Assembly (NCBI RefSeq): GCF_027594545.1
Contig: NZ_CP115160.1
Span: 62,001-126,000 of the forward strand
Source of the DNA: Algoriphagus sp. TR-M9
GTDB taxonomy: Bacteria; Bacteroidota; Bacteroidia; Cytophagales; Cyclobacteriaceae
Direction: 5' to 3'
Length of the DNA stretch: 64,000 nucleotides
Each line of letters begins with the position of its first letter. Position 1 is the first letter of the stretch. Under the pieces are notes generated by a model. It was given only the letters and a program-made list of their open reading frames with translations. It was not told the DNA's origin and did no database searches. This document shows, one piece after another, positions 1 through 9,492 of the stretch. The translations under genes and the position numbers were made by a program.

Positions 1-323
1 ATACCGAAAATCCTACTATAGAACTCCTGGGATTCCTTTTCTTTCAATTTTGCTTCTTCCAGCCTTTGCTGGTACATTTCCTCTGTCAGTAGTACTTCTT
101 CTGCTTTCAGCTGGACATAAAGCTCTTTGACCTCCTTGTCCAAATTTTGTGCCTCTTTCTTCCATTCATTGCTGATGTTTTCAAGCTCTGTTTGGATCAC
201 TTTATAGTCTGGATGCTTGTTCAGAATGTATTCCGTATCTATATATCCTATCTTTTGTGCTGCCAAAGGCATCGCCTGAAGGGCAAGGAGCAGCAAAAAT
301 ACTATTTTCAGCGATTTATTCAT
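1..323 (-). CDS. OmpH/Skp-family periplasmic chaperone (3' part missing)
   Basis: The gene starts with ATG at 323 and reads off the left edge, so only about 107 N-terminal residues are visible. A signal peptide (MNKSLKIVFLLLLALQAMPLAA, then Q) is followed by the IGYIDTEYIL segment typical of OmpH/Skp proteins, then a charged, Lys/Glu-rich stretch that should form the long coiled-coil tentacles. Known Skp proteins hold unfolded outer-membrane proteins in the periplasm and pass them to BamA. It lies downstream of bamA on the same strand with a 98-bp gap, the arrangement usual in Bacteroidota, where one or two ompH copies follow bamA. Confidence 0.85.
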   Translation of the reverse strand, partial: MNKSLKIVFLLLLALQAMPLAAQKIGYIDTEYILNKHPDYKVIQTELENISNEWKKEAQNLDKEVKELYVQLKAEEVLLTEEMYQQRLEEAKLKEKESQEFYSRIFG

Positions 324-421
324 GGGTATGGAGAGAAAGTTACAAGTGCTCAAATTTATTACCTTCTGAGAAGATCAATTTTTGCATAAATTAACTATTC
401 CACTTGCTATTTCCATAGGCC

Positions 422-3118
422 TTACCGGATTTGCTGTCCGATGGTAAAGTGGAATTGAGACCCACTTCGCTGGGTGCTTCCAGGGATGTTGTCAAAACCA
501 TAGCCCCAATCTACACCTAGCAATCCGAATGCAGGCATAAAGATCCTGGCACCAACACCCGCAGATTTTTTCAAGTCATAAGGATTGAAATCTGCATAGG
601 ATCCCCAGTTGTTACCCGCTTCTGCAAATCCGAGTAAGAAAATGGTGGCCGATGGGTTGGGTGATACCAGGTACCTTAGCTCCATGACGTATTTGTTATA
701 CACCACACCTCCATAAGGCTCCGGAGTAGCTGTACCTCTACTATCTCTACCCGGTGTGATGGATTGGTTTTCATATCCTCTTAGTCCTATGATTTCCTGT
801 CCCAAGGCGAAGTTATTGAAGGTCATTCCGTCACCACCCATTACGAATCTTTCCAGTGGGATAATCCCTATCTTTTTGCCATAGGATCCCAAGAAGCCCA
901 TGTGTGCTCGTGCACTGGCTACAAACTTGGTAGAGCCAAATAATGGGGTGTAGAATGAAGCATCAAACATCCACTTGTGGTATTCCAGCCACTTGTATTT
1001 TTCCTGATCTGTAGATTCTTCCGTGATATTTTTATTCAGCGAGGAATATGGCGGAGTAAATGCCGCCGAAAGCGTCACATTGGATCCAAATCTAGGGAAG
1101 GTAGGATTGTCTAAGTTATACCTGGAAACGGTAGTATTCCAGGTGATACTGTTGGATACACCAGTAGGATAGCTTAGTCCAAAGGAGGTTCCATATTGGT
1201 CAAATTCATAGATCTGAAACTGCAGTGAATTACTGAACTGGAAGTTGTCATCTGGCCAGGTTACCCGTTTGGCTAGTCCCAAAGTCACCCCTGTGATTTT
1301 GAAGAAACCTAATTCGTCTCCGAAATTTGCTTGGTTATAAAAATCAACCTGACGTTGTACGGAGTGATTGAATGAGAAGCTTAGCGCATTTGGCTTTTTG
1401 CCTCCAAACCAAGGTTCTGTCAGGGATACAGAATAGTTTTGGAATGAACGTCCGTTTGCTTGGACCCGAAGGGAAAGCTTTTGGCCATCCCCCACCGGAA
1501 GTGGATCCCACTTGGAGAAATCGCCTATATTCCGGATCGAGAAGTTATTAAAGGAAAGACCTACAGTACCTACGAAACCGTAAAATCCACCCCATCCCCC
1601 AGAGAGTTCGATTTGGTCATTTGGCCGCTCTTCCAGCTCAAATGTGATGTCCACCGTTGCAGCCTCAAAGTTTGGTCTCAGGTCCGGATTGATGGTCTCA
1701 GGATCAAAGTACCCTAAAGTTGAAAGTTCTCTGATGGTTCGTACCAAGAGTGCCCTGTTGAATTTCTGACCAGGTAAAATCCGGATTTCACGCATGACCA
1801 CATGATCAGAGGTACGCTCATTTCCTTTGATATTTACACTGTTTACAGTCACTTGAGGACCTTCGAAAATCCGCATCTCCAGATCAATGGAATCTCCCAC
1901 CACATTCACTTCCACAGGATCTATGCTAAAGAATAAATAACCATCATCCTGATAGAGGGAACTGACATCATCTCCTCTGGTAGGATCATAGTTCAATCTC
2001 TTATCTAGTCTGTCTTTGTCATAAACATCCCCTTTCTGTATGCCCAGCTTGGCTTGTAAAACCTGATCTGGGTGGATGAAGTTACCATTGAAGGTGATGT
2101 TTCTGTAATAGTATTTTCGTCCTTCTTCCAGCGCGATATCTATATTGATTTTATCTGCGGTGTAATCGTAGATGGAATCAGCCGTGATTTTGGCGTCCCG
2201 GAACCCCTTGCTTTGGTAGAAACTGATCAAGTTGTCCTTGTCATTTCTGTATTCTTTAGGGATATACTTTGAGCCATTGAAAAAGTTAAGCTTGAAATTC
2301 TTATTGATGTACTCTTTCGCATCCTCGTGAGAGGCTGAGTCGGTATGAAGTACTGTGTTTTTGATGTCCTCAGCGGAAGCTGCTGTAGCTCTAGAATAGA
2401 GATCCTTGAATATGCTTACCCGTGCATGCTCCTTCGTTTTCTTAAGTTTCCCTTTTAGCTTGGAATCCGGGATCTCATTGTTTCCATAGAATTCTATGGC
2501 ATTGATTCTAACCTTGGTGTTCTGGGTCACATCAAAAATCAATTTTACAGAATTTGGCAGGGTAGTATCCCTTTCCTGGCGTATTTTGACTTCAGTGTTT
2601 AGGAATCCTTTGTCCACATAGTATTTTTCTATGTTTCGCTTTGCATTATTCAACACATCATCGCGGACCACTCTGCCCCGTATATTCACCTTGTCTCGGA
2701 GTTCGCTTTCTTGGGTTTTATTTACACCGGCAAATTCCACTCTTGAGAATCTAGGTCTTTCTGTGAGGTCGAGAAGTAGGTAAATGTCGTTTCCCTCGAT
2801 TTTGGTGACCAGGATTTTTACATCTCCTATGATCCCCTGTCCCCAAAGTTTCTTTAGCGCTTCGGATATGGCATCTCCCGGTACCTCAATGGTGTCATCC
2901 ACTTTTAATCCTGAGAGAGAAAGAATGGCGATTTCGTCGAGCGTAGTGAGCCCTACCGCTTTGATTTCTGCGATTCTATAGGATTGGGGCTTGGCGTAGT
3001 TGAGCTCCAAAATATCTATTGGCTTGCTTGAGGCATAGCGACTTTGGCCCAGACGTATCTGCGCCATTGCTGAACTTGCCCAAACCAGACAAAACAGAAT
3101 CAGTAAACTTCTTTTCAT
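422..3118 (-). CDS. bamA: Outer membrane protein assembly factor BamA
   Basis: This is the central subunit of the BAM complex, which folds beta-barrel proteins into the outer membrane. The open frame extends upstream to 3295, but I take ATG 3118 as the start because it gives a clean signal peptide (MKRSLLILFCLVWASSAMA, then Q) and removes the overlap with uppS. Several POTRA repeats fill roughly residues 30-430, followed by the C-terminal barrel. The conserved LRGYE motif of loop 6 is at about residues 779-783. The protein is 898 residues; Bacteroidota BamA is typically longer than the enterobacterial form of about 810. It starts 7 bp after uppS ends, so the two are probably co-transcribed, with ompH downstream. 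Confidence 0.93.
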   Translation of the reverse strand: MKRSLLILFCLVWASSAMAQIRLGQSRYASSKPIDILELNYAKPQSYRIAEIKAVGLTTLDEIAILSLSGLKVDDTIEVPGDAISEALKKLWGQGIIGDVKILVTKIEGNDIYLLLDLTERPRFSRVEFAGVNKTQESELRDKVNIRGRVVRDDVLNNAKRNIEKYYVDKGFLNTEVKIRQERDTTLPNSVKLIFDVTQNTKVRINAIEFYGNNEIPDSKLKGKLKKTKEHARVSIFKDLYSRATAASAEDIKNTVLHTDSASHEDAKEYINKNFKLNFFNGSKYIPKEYRNDKDNLISFYQSKGFRDAKITADSIYDYTADKINIDIALEEGRKYYYRNITFNGNFIHPDQVLQAKLGIQKGDVYDKDRLDKRLNYDPTRGDDVSSLYQDDGYLFFSIDPVEVNVVGDSIDLEMRIFEGPQVTVNSVNIKGNERTSDHVVMREIRILPGQKFNRALLVRTIRELSTLGYFDPETINPDLRPNFEAATVDITFELEERPNDQIELSGGWGGFYGFVGTVGLSFNNFSIRNIGDFSKWDPLPVGDGQKLSLRVQANGRSFQNYSVSLTEPWFGGKKPNALSFSFNHSVQRQVDFYNQANFGDELGFFKITGVTLGLAKRVTWPDDNFQFSNSLQFQIYEFDQYGTSFGLSYPTGVSNSITWNTTVSRYNLDNPTFPRFGSNVTLSAAFTPPYSSLNKNITEESTDQEKYKWLEYHKWMFDASFYTPLFGSTKFVASARAHMGFLGSYGKKIGIIPLERFVMGGDGMTFNNFALGQEIIGLRGYENQSITPGRDSRGTATPEPYGGVVYNKYVMELRYLVSPNPSATIFLLGFAEAGNNWGSYADFNPYDLKKSAGVGARIFMPAFGLLGVDWGYGFDNIPGSTQRSGSQFHFTIGQQIR

Positions 3119-3125
3119 TAATGCT

Positions 3126-3860
3126 TTAAGATTTAACTTGCTCACCCGTTTTTCCGAATCTCCTTTCCCTTGATTGGTAGTCAGAGATGGCAGCAAACAG
3201 ATGCTCTCTTCTAAAATCCGGCCATAGCACAGGTGTAAAATACATTTCTGTGTAAGCCAATTGCCATAGCAGGAAATTGCTGAGTCTATACTCACCGCTG
3301 GTTCTGATCATCAGTTCGGGATCAGGGTATGCAGCAGTTTGTAAGTGCTCGGACATGACCTTTTCGGTGATGTCTTCCACTTTCAATTTCCCTTCAGAGA
3401 CTTTTTGAGCAATTTGTTTGGTGGCATGAGTAAGTTCCCATTGACCGCTGTAGCTGAGCGCTAGGATTACTTTGAGGCCAGTATTGGAAGCTGTTCTTTC
3501 CTTTACATCCATCAAAGTTTTATAAGCCGTAGGAGGAAGGCTGTCTATATCTCCTATACTTTCCAGTTGGATATTTTTCTTCATCAGAAGCGGAACCTCA
3601 TCAGAAATGGTCTTTACCAATAGCTCCATGAGCGCATCCACTTCCTCCTTTGGTCTGGACCAGTTTTCTGTAGAAAAGGAGAAGAGTGTAAGGAATTCTA
3701 TTCCTAGACTATCTGCTCCTTCTATAGCGTCTTTTACGGCTTTGATGGCATGTTTATGGCCAAATATCCGCATGGCTCCTTTCTTCATTGCCCAGCGGCC
3801 ATTGCCGTCCATGATGATAGCGATGTGCCGTGGAATATTTTTTTGATGCTCGTCCTTCAT
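3126..3860 (-). CDS. uppS: Isoprenyl transferase (undecaprenyl diphosphate synthase)
   Basis: This is a cis-prenyltransferase that condenses isopentenyl diphosphates onto farnesyl diphosphate to make the C55 lipid carrier for peptidoglycan and other glycans. The family motif IMDGNGRWA is at residues 16-24, with the Mg-binding Asp at 18. Near the C-terminus are RTSGEYRLSNFLLWQ and the VLWPDF segment. The frame is open up to 3959. I chose ATG 3860 (MKDEHQKNIP) because it gives 244 residues, the family length, and upstream codons encode nothing recognisable. It sits between the DUF6089 gene and bamA. Confidence 0.93.
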   Translation of the reverse strand: MKDEHQKNIPRHIAIIMDGNGRWAMKKGAMRIFGHKHAIKAVKDAIEGADSLGIEFLTLFSFSTENWSRPKEEVDALMELLVKTISDEVPLLMKKNIQLESIGDIDSLPPTAYKTLMDVKERTASNTGLKVILALSYSGQWELTHATKQIAQKVSEGKLKVEDITEKVMSEHLQTAAYPDPELMIRTSGEYRLSNFLLWQLAYTEMYFTPVLWPDFRREHLFAAISDYQSRERRFGKTGEQVKS

Positions 3861-3943
3861 TCCAGTCGTCTGAGAGGCCTTACTTTTTTGGAGGTACAAA
3901 AATGCCATATCTTTTCCAAATATTAGCCCTAAGGCCCGATTAA

Positions 3944-4687
3944 TTAATATGCGTAGCATTTCGTAGTCGTAATGGTATAGCTGATTGTCACTCCTAAGAA
4001 ATAATACCAGTCTTTATCATAGGGGTTACCATAGTTAATTCCATAGGGTTGATCTGGGTTATTTGGATCCTGATATCTTGGGATGGATGGTTCTGAACTG
4101 TCTATCTTATCCAAATAATCAGTAAAGGTAGGCCTGAAGCCTAACTCCGCCGCCAGCGTCCATCTCTCGTCCAGTTGATATTTTATCCCCCCTCCAAACG
4201 GAATCACCAATGTGCTTAGGTTATACCGTTCAGATACATTGTATTGAAATGTATTTCCTTTTGCAAACACAAAGGTATAGCCAATTCCAAAGAAAGCATA
4301 GGGTGAAAACCGAAATTCAGAACCTTGAGTGAGATAATCCAAGAAATTGAACTCCATCACTGCAGAAAGCTCTAAAACACCTGCCCTAAACCTTGCATGT
4401 CGCATTCGCGCTGCAAAGTCAATGGGTTTTATGCTGTCTGCACCATAAAGCATTCCTGCACTTCCCCCCACTCTCAATGCCCAAACATTGTCAAAATTTC
4501 TCCTGCCAAACAACGTGCCTTGAAGGCCCAACTGGCCCGGGTCAATTTTCCTGATAATGTCTCCGGAGTATGCCGCTACGCCTACTCCTCCACCCACATC
4601 ATATTTCTGCGCTTGAATTTCTCCTGTACTCAGGATAAAGAGCAAAAGAATAACAAGTAAGTAGTTGATTTTCTGAAAATTGACCAT
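3944..4687 (-). CDS. DUF6089-type outer membrane beta-barrel protein
   Basis: A secreted protein of 247 residues from ATG 4687. The signal peptide MVNFQKINYLLVILLLFIL ends near GEIQAQ and is followed by alternating hydrophobic/glycine-rich strands (DVGGGVGVAAYSGD, ALRVGGSAGMLYG, FSPYAFFGIGYTF) that predict a small beta-barrel. A DUF6089 protein between nadK and uppS is a common Bacteroidota arrangement, so the family call rests on both sequence style and position. The function is not established, but the neighbours suggest envelope assembly. The frame is open to 4771; the chosen start is the one that begins the signal peptide. Confidence 0.75.
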   Translation of the reverse strand: MVNFQKINYLLVILLLFILSTGEIQAQKYDVGGGVGVAAYSGDIIRKIDPGQLGLQGTLFGRRNFDNVWALRVGGSAGMLYGADSIKPIDFAARMRHARFRAGVLELSAVMEFNFLDYLTQGSEFRFSPYAFFGIGYTFVFAKGNTFQYNVSERYNLSTLVIPFGGGIKYQLDERWTLAAELGFRPTFTDYLDKIDSSEPSIPRYQDPNNPDQPYGINYGNPYDKDWYYFLGVTISYTITTTKCYAY

Positions 4688-4797
4688 TTTCAAGACGGTG
4701 CAAGATATGAAGTACCTAACGTTTAAAAAACGCATCTGAGTATTTAGCGGGTTAATAATTGTTAAGCTCAAATCGGGCAGGTCTTCTGGACATATGA

Positions 4798-5673
4798 TTA
4801 ATTTCTCATGTCAAATCCCCAATTGAGTTTCTGTCTTAATGTGTCAAAGAAATGATAATGAGGCAACTTTACCAATTTTGCCGAAAAGTTTTCTTTTCTC
4901 ACACTAAGATTGACTTCTGAGGAGATTGACGTGGATCGAGAGTCCAAAGATATTAAGAATTTCTCTGCCCGACCTTCTATTTCAAAACTGATCTCACTTT
5001 CGTCCGAAACTATAATCGGTCTTACATTCAGATTGTGGGGGCTAACTGGAGTTATTACCAGGTTTTTGGCCTCTGGAGAAATTAACGGACCACCACAACT
5101 GAGTGAGTAGCCGGTGGACCCCGTAGGTGTGGCTACGATCAGGCCATCCGCCCAATAGGAGTTGAGGTATTTGCCGTCTATATAGGTATGTACCGTAATC
5201 ATGGACGAGGTGTCTCGCTTGTGGATAGTGAATTCATTCAGTCCAAAATTGAGTCCGTTGAAAAGCTTTTTGGAGCTTTGCAGGGAAATCAGGCTTCTGC
5301 TTTCGATCTGATAGTTTTCCGTAGCAAGGTTGTGTATGGCCTCTGCTATTTTTTCTGAAGCCACTGTTGCCAAAAAACCCAATCTTCCTGTATTAAGACC
5401 TAATATGGGAATCTCCAATGCTCCCACCAGGCAGACTGAGTCTAACAGTGTCCCATCTCCTCCTATGGAAATCATAAAATCCATAGCAGCCATGTCTTCT
5501 GGTCTTTCCAGTACCCGATAATTAAACGAGCTGTTCCCGGCTATCTTCAGCTGCTGATCAAACTGCACAGTGGCAAAAATCTCAAATTGATGCTGAGTTA
5601 AATGATTGAATAGCTCCTGTACATTTGAAAACACTTCTGCTTTCAAACTCAAGCTATGAAGGACTATTTTCAT
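4798..5673 (-). CDS. nadK: NAD kinase
   Basis: Phosphorylates NAD to NADP in the cytoplasm. The 291-residue product carries the diagnostic GGDGT motif at residues 71-75, the NTGRLGF segment, and the TPTGSTGYSLSCGGP segment that completes the nucleotide pocket. Length and motif order match bacterial NadK. It starts 3 bp after the CBS protein gene ends, so the two are surely co-transcribed, and it precedes the DUF6089 gene. Confidence 0.95.
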   Translation of the reverse strand: MKIVLHSLSLKAEVFSNVQELFNHLTQHQFEIFATVQFDQQLKIAGNSSFNYRVLERPEDMAAMDFMISIGGDGTLLDSVCLVGALEIPILGLNTGRLGFLATVASEKIAEAIHNLATENYQIESRSLISLQSSKKLFNGLNFGLNEFTIHKRDTSSMITVHTYIDGKYLNSYWADGLIVATPTGSTGYSLSCGGPLISPEAKNLVITPVSPHNLNVRPIIVSDESEISFEIEGRAEKFLISLDSRSTSISSEVNLSVRKENFSAKLVKLPHYHFFDTLRQKLNWGFDMRN

Positions 5674-5676
5674 AGC

Positions 5677-6342
5677 CTAAATATCTAAAAATCTCAGTAA
5701 GTTGCCTATTCTGTCCTCCTCGCTGGTCACTCCAGATTCTTCCTGATAATGATCCAAAACCCGGTAACCAAACCTCTCTAGGGTAGCTTTTACATGTCTA
5801 AGCTCCGGTTGATCTAACTTTAGAGTGAGCTTGATCTTGGTTTCATCCAGCGGATCAGTAGTGATAAAGGAACTCAGCACTTTGGTGTTTTCAGACTCAA
5901 TGAGGCGTGAAATTTCAGAAAGGCTATATTCTGTCATATTCAATGACAAAATCAATACACTTCCCTGTGACTGAATGGATAAGCTATCCGCAAAAGCAGC
6001 TATTGCATCTTCCATGGTCACTACTCCTAAATAATTGGAATCTCGGTCCAAAACGGCTACAATATTTGAATTTTGCTCAGCACTTACCCGCAACACGTCA
6101 TAGATATGTTTGTCAGAAAACACCCAGCAAGCAGGATTGTCGGGAAGCAGGTCTCCGACTAAAGTCTCCGGATCATTGATTTCAAAAATATTATCCTCCT
6201 TTACCAAACCCAAAAATTTACCCTGATCTGTCAAGGGCAATACATCAGTTCTGATCTCCTCCATCCAAGATAGAGCCATGCCCATTTTGTCGGACAGTTT
6301 TAGTGGTGGGATCAGATTATTGATGAATTCGTAGGCCTGCAT
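5677..6342 (-). CDS. CBS-domain protein with C-terminal ACT-like region
   Basis: A 221-residue cytoplasmic protein. Residues about 1-120 form a CBS pair (PLTDQGKFLGLVKEDNI and AVLDRDSNYLGVVTMEDAI are typical CBS strands); such modules bind adenine nucleotides and sense energy state. The C-terminal part (SVLILSLNMTEYSLSEISRL and following) has the alternating pattern of an ACT-like fold, similar in layout to AcuB-type proteins. The close link to nadK suggests a regulatory role near NAD(P) metabolism, but that is inference from position only. Confidence 0.8.
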   Translation of the reverse strand: MQAYEFINNLIPPLKLSDKMGMALSWMEEIRTDVLPLTDQGKFLGLVKEDNIFEINDPETLVGDLLPDNPACWVFSDKHIYDVLRVSAEQNSNIVAVLDRDSNYLGVVTMEDAIAAFADSLSIQSQGSVLILSLNMTEYSLSEISRLIESENTKVLSSFITTDPLDETKIKLTLKLDQPELRHVKATLERFGYRVLDHYQEESGVTSEEDRIGNLLRFLDI

Positions 6343-6435
6343 ATTAGAAAGATAGAGAATGAATTTAAAAATTAAAACGTCAAGTCAGGTATTCTTGTTC
6401 CTAAGTAATTAAAATGATTTATTTTTTTTCGATGA

Positions 6436-7635
6436 TTAAATAAATAGCTGGTTATAAGCGATTCCTAAAATCACACCCCCAGCGATGATTGCCGGCGAAG
6501 ATATTTTGGTGAATTGCAGCAATGCATAGGTGCCCAGAATCAGTACAATATTCAGTCCATTCGCCTCTAAGGGTTCAAAAAGCAAGTATGCAGCAGCGAT
6601 CAGCATGCCACAGGAGACGGCATTGATTCCTTCCAGCGCAGCTCGTACCGGCCGGTATTTTTTCAATTGGTCCCAAAATCTAATTACAAAAAATATGAGA
6701 AATATTCCGGGAAGAAATATTCCAGCAGCTGCAATGAGCCCTCCCATAATGAATCCAGCTGTTCCAAATTCCCGCATAGAAAGTGCACCTACATAAGATG
6801 AAATACTAAAAGTCGGGCCAGGGATGCCTTGGGAAATCGCATACCCAGTGAGGAATTCCTCAGAACTCAAGAAGTTTTTGAAATCCACAAATTCTGTATA
6901 TAAATAAGGGACTAGCACTTGGCCACCACCAAAAATCAAACTTCCATTTCGGTAAAAATTCTCAAAGAGGATTACAGGTTGGTATTTAGTTATTGCTCCT
7001 AAAAGCGCAGCTAGCACCAGCACTCCTCCCCACAGATAAAAGTTTGCCCATTCGATTTTCAAGGGAGCGTCTTTTTCAAGTTTCGGTTGCTGCTTATATT
7101 TAATCGAGGTACTCAGCCCGCCTATCACCAGCAAAACCGGGAATATGTAAGGAGAGCTGTAGAAGAAGGAGATAAAAGCAGAGATCAAAACCAGAACCAT
7201 GGCCTCGGTGGTTTTGACGGTTTTACCTATGATTTTTTGCGCAGCAAAAATGATAAAGCCAATCGCCATGGGCTGGATGAACCTGGCAAAATTCAAAGCT
7301 CCGGGTGTGCTTTCCTGCAAGAAATTAATCAAAATGGCTGCAGCGATCATGATGGTAGTGGCCGGTAAAATCCATACGATCAAGGCCAAATACGCTAGGT
7401 TTGGGCCTCCTGCTCGATATGCAATCGCACAAACCAACTGCGTAGATGATGGCCCCGGGAGCATGTTGCAAAGTGCGTTTAGCTCCCAAAGTTCATCTTC
7501 GGATATATAGGCGTGCCTTTTCACCATTCTGTCCAATAGCATAGCCAGAAATGCTTGCGGCCCGCCAAAAGCCGTGAGAGAAAGAGTGAGGATGTCTTTC
7601 AGGAAAAGGTAGTATCGGACTTTTTTGACCGACAT
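6436..7635 (-). CDS. Chromate transporter family (ChrA) membrane protein
   Basis: A 399-residue inner-membrane protein with the two-domain layout of long-chain ChrA. The first half carries FGGPQAFLAML and NMLPGPSSTQL; the second repeats the pattern as IFGGGQVLVPYL and QGIPGPTFSISSY. Ten or so hydrophobic segments are visible. Characterised relatives export chromate, but many family members have unknown substrates, so chromate resistance should not be assumed. It starts 3 bp downstream of the oxygenase-like gene, which suggests one transcript without an obvious shared function. Confidence 0.85.
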   Translation of the reverse strand: MSVKKVRYYLFLKDILTLSLTAFGGPQAFLAMLLDRMVKRHAYISEDELWELNALCNMLPGPSSTQLVCAIAYRAGGPNLAYLALIVWILPATTIMIAAAILINFLQESTPGALNFARFIQPMAIGFIIFAAQKIIGKTVKTTEAMVLVLISAFISFFYSSPYIFPVLLVIGGLSTSIKYKQQPKLEKDAPLKIEWANFYLWGGVLVLAALLGAITKYQPVILFENFYRNGSLIFGGGQVLVPYLYTEFVDFKNFLSSEEFLTGYAISQGIPGPTFSISSYVGALSMREFGTAGFIMGGLIAAAGIFLPGIFLIFFVIRFWDQLKKYRPVRAALEGINAVSCGMLIAAAYLLFEPLEANGLNIVLILGTYALLQFTKISSPAIIAGGVILGIAYNQLFI

Positions 7636-7638
7636 TCC

Positions 7639-8616
7639 TTACTTCCTCAAGCCTAGTTCGCGCAGTCGCTCTTCGAGAAATTCACCCGCCGTGGCATCTT
7701 CAAATTGCTTTGGATTTTCCGCATCTACACAACTTTCCAGACAGGTCAGGTCCATTTCAGACCGAGGGTGCATGAAGAAAGGAATGGAATAGCGGCTGGA
7801 ATTCATCTTATCTTTTGGAGGATTGACCACTCTGTGAATGGTGGATTTGAGCTTCTTGTTTGTCAGGCGCTCCAGCATATCTCCTACGTTTACTACTAAC
7901 TGGTCTGGAAGTGCTGTAATCGGAATCCACTTGCCATCCTTCCTCAGCACCTGCAAGCCATCTGCGCTAGCGCCCATCAGCAATGTGATCAGGTTGATGT
8001 CCCCATGCTCTGCCGCTCGTACGGCATCTGCCGGCACAGCTTCAGGGTTTTCGATGGGGAAATAATGAATTTGGCGCAAAATAGAATTTCCGTAAGCTAC
8101 CTTTTCTTCGAAGTATTCTTCATCCAGGTCCAGCGAAAGCGCAATCGCACGAAGCATAGCCTTGCCTGCATTTTCTAGCGTTCTGTAAGCTTCGTTAGCG
8201 TCGTTTTGAAATTCAGGTATTTCTGAGGGCCAGATGTTGGGTGGGTATTCTGACTTTACCGGATCAGAATCTGGGATCCTAGCCAGCTCTTGTCCCACGT
8301 GGTAAAATTCCTTTAAATCTCCCGTGTTTCTCCCCTTCGCATGCTCCTTTCCCTTACCGGTGTATCCTCTTTGAAATCCGATTTCTGGTTTTTCATACTT
8401 GGATTTGATCTCATCAGGCAGTGCAAAAAAATCTTGAATAGAACCATAAAGTCTATCCTGTAGGTCTTGGGACAGGCCATGGTTTTTGATGGCCACAAAA
8501 CCTATGTTTTGGTAAGCCTCACCGAGTTTCTTTACAAAAGCTTCCTTTTGAGAAGGGCTTCCGGAGGTGAATTCTGCTAAATCTAAACTGGGAATGGCAT
8601 CAAAAAGGATTTCCAT
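7639..8616 (-). CDS. Isopenicillin N synthase-like 2-oxoglutarate/Fe(II) oxygenase
   Basis: A 325-residue member of the non-haem iron dioxygenase superfamily. The N-terminal half (IPSLDLAEF, NIGFVAIKNHGL) matches the DIOX_N domain. The C-terminal half holds the metal ligands in EHGDINLITLL (His-x-Asp) and the distal His in STIHRVVNP, followed by RYSIPFFMHP, whose Arg-x-Ser binds the co-substrate. Plant and bacterial relatives oxidise many small molecules. The substrate cannot be read from sequence, and the gene is not in a biosynthetic cluster. Penicillin synthesis is not implied. Confidence 0.85.
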   Translation of the reverse strand: MEILFDAIPSLDLAEFTSGSPSQKEAFVKKLGEAYQNIGFVAIKNHGLSQDLQDRLYGSIQDFFALPDEIKSKYEKPEIGFQRGYTGKGKEHAKGRNTGDLKEFYHVGQELARIPDSDPVKSEYPPNIWPSEIPEFQNDANEAYRTLENAGKAMLRAIALSLDLDEEYFEEKVAYGNSILRQIHYFPIENPEAVPADAVRAAEHGDINLITLLMGASADGLQVLRKDGKWIPITALPDQLVVNVGDMLERLTNKKLKSTIHRVVNPPKDKMNSSRYSIPFFMHPRSEMDLTCLESCVDAENPKQFEDATAGEFLEERLRELGLRK

Positions 8617-8691
8617 ATGTTTTAGGTATTATAGTTGCGGATCAAATTTATCTCTAAAATTAAATATCTTTAGTGTCAATACACCCGCCCT

Positions 8692-9453
8692 ATGAATAAA
8701 ATCCTGACATTATCCTTACTCGCTATAACTATGGCCGCCTGCTCCTCTGAAAAGCAGCGGATTAATGAAGAGGTGATAGAAAGGCCGCAGGAGCTGGTTG
8801 AGCCTGAAAAGCCTAAAGTCGGATTTTATCAATATGAGGACAGCCCGGCATATCCCGATGCGATTTTGGAACTATTCACGCCACTTGGCAATCAAGTTTT
8901 CAAGCCTGGAAAGGTTCCTTTCGAGTTCAATGTAAAGAATTTCCCTTTTGATCTGAATGCCACCAAAGATTTCAAGTTATTTAATATTCTGAATGGGGAT
9001 GATCCGGTAGGGTTTTATTCTCCCATTTTTCAGCGGGAGCTTACTGAGGGCAGTTATAGAGTGGTGGCATATTTGGTAGATGAGGAAGGGCTGGCTTTGA
9101 AAAACTTTGGTAATTATGTGGATCGGGACTTTCAGGTAGGGGAGTCCAGGCCGTTTCCGTATTCAGCTGAGCCTTATTTAGCTTTGAACTTTCCCAGAAC
9201 AGCGCAAATCTACGAAGCAGGTGAGGAAGTGATTGTTGATTTTTTGGTGATCGGTGGGGATATGAAACTGGATGGGCTAGTGGTCGAAATTGCAATCAAT
9301 GAATACACGTATCAAATCGATCACATGGCACCGGTAAGGGTTGAGAACCTGCCAGCAGGAGAGTATCAGGTGAAGGTGAGATTGCTAAGATCTGAGGGAA
9401 AAGAGTTGGATGGACCATTTTCAAGTGTGAGTAAACCCATCATTGTTCGCTAA
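8692..9453 (+). CDS. Hypothetical lipoprotein
   Basis: A 253-residue protein with a short signal peptide and a lipobox at TMAAC (lipidated Cys 17), so probably membrane-anchored. The mature part has no motif I recognise. Two beta-rich halves are visible (residues about 45-140 and 160-250), each opening with a phrase like LELFTPLGNQVFKPG or LNFPRTAQIYEAGEEV, which suggests a duplicated Ig-like fold. It lies 39 bp upstream of serS on the same strand and diverges from the oxygenase gene. Confidence 0.7.
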   Translation: MNKILTLSLLAITMAACSSEKQRINEEVIERPQELVEPEKPKVGFYQYEDSPAYPDAILELFTPLGNQVFKPGKVPFEFNVKNFPFDLNATKDFKLFNILNGDDPVGFYSPIFQRELTEGSYRVVAYLVDEEGLALKNFGNYVDRDFQVGESRPFPYSAEPYLALNFPRTAQIYEAGEEVIVDFLVIGGDMKLDGLVVEIAINEYTYQIDHMAPVRVENLPAGEYQVKVRLLRSEGKELDGPFSSVSKPIIVR

Positions 9454-9459
9454 CATGCT

Positions 9460-9467
9460 TATCTTTG
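9460..9467 (+). promoter_or_regulatory. Candidate -7 element upstream of serS
   Basis: TATCTTTG fits the Bacteroidota -7 consensus TAnnTTTG and ends 25 bp before the serS ATG. No TTTG is visible at the expected upstream distance, so this is a half-match; serS may instead be read through from the lipoprotein gene. Confidence 0.35.
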
Positions 9468-9492
9468 GGGCTTAAATTTCAAAGATTTTCAA

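Noticed and set aside
7639..8616. Possible antibiotic biosynthesis gene (isopenicillin N synthase-like)
   Set aside because: The fold family is broad and no partner biosynthetic genes are present, so only oxygenase-like is supported.
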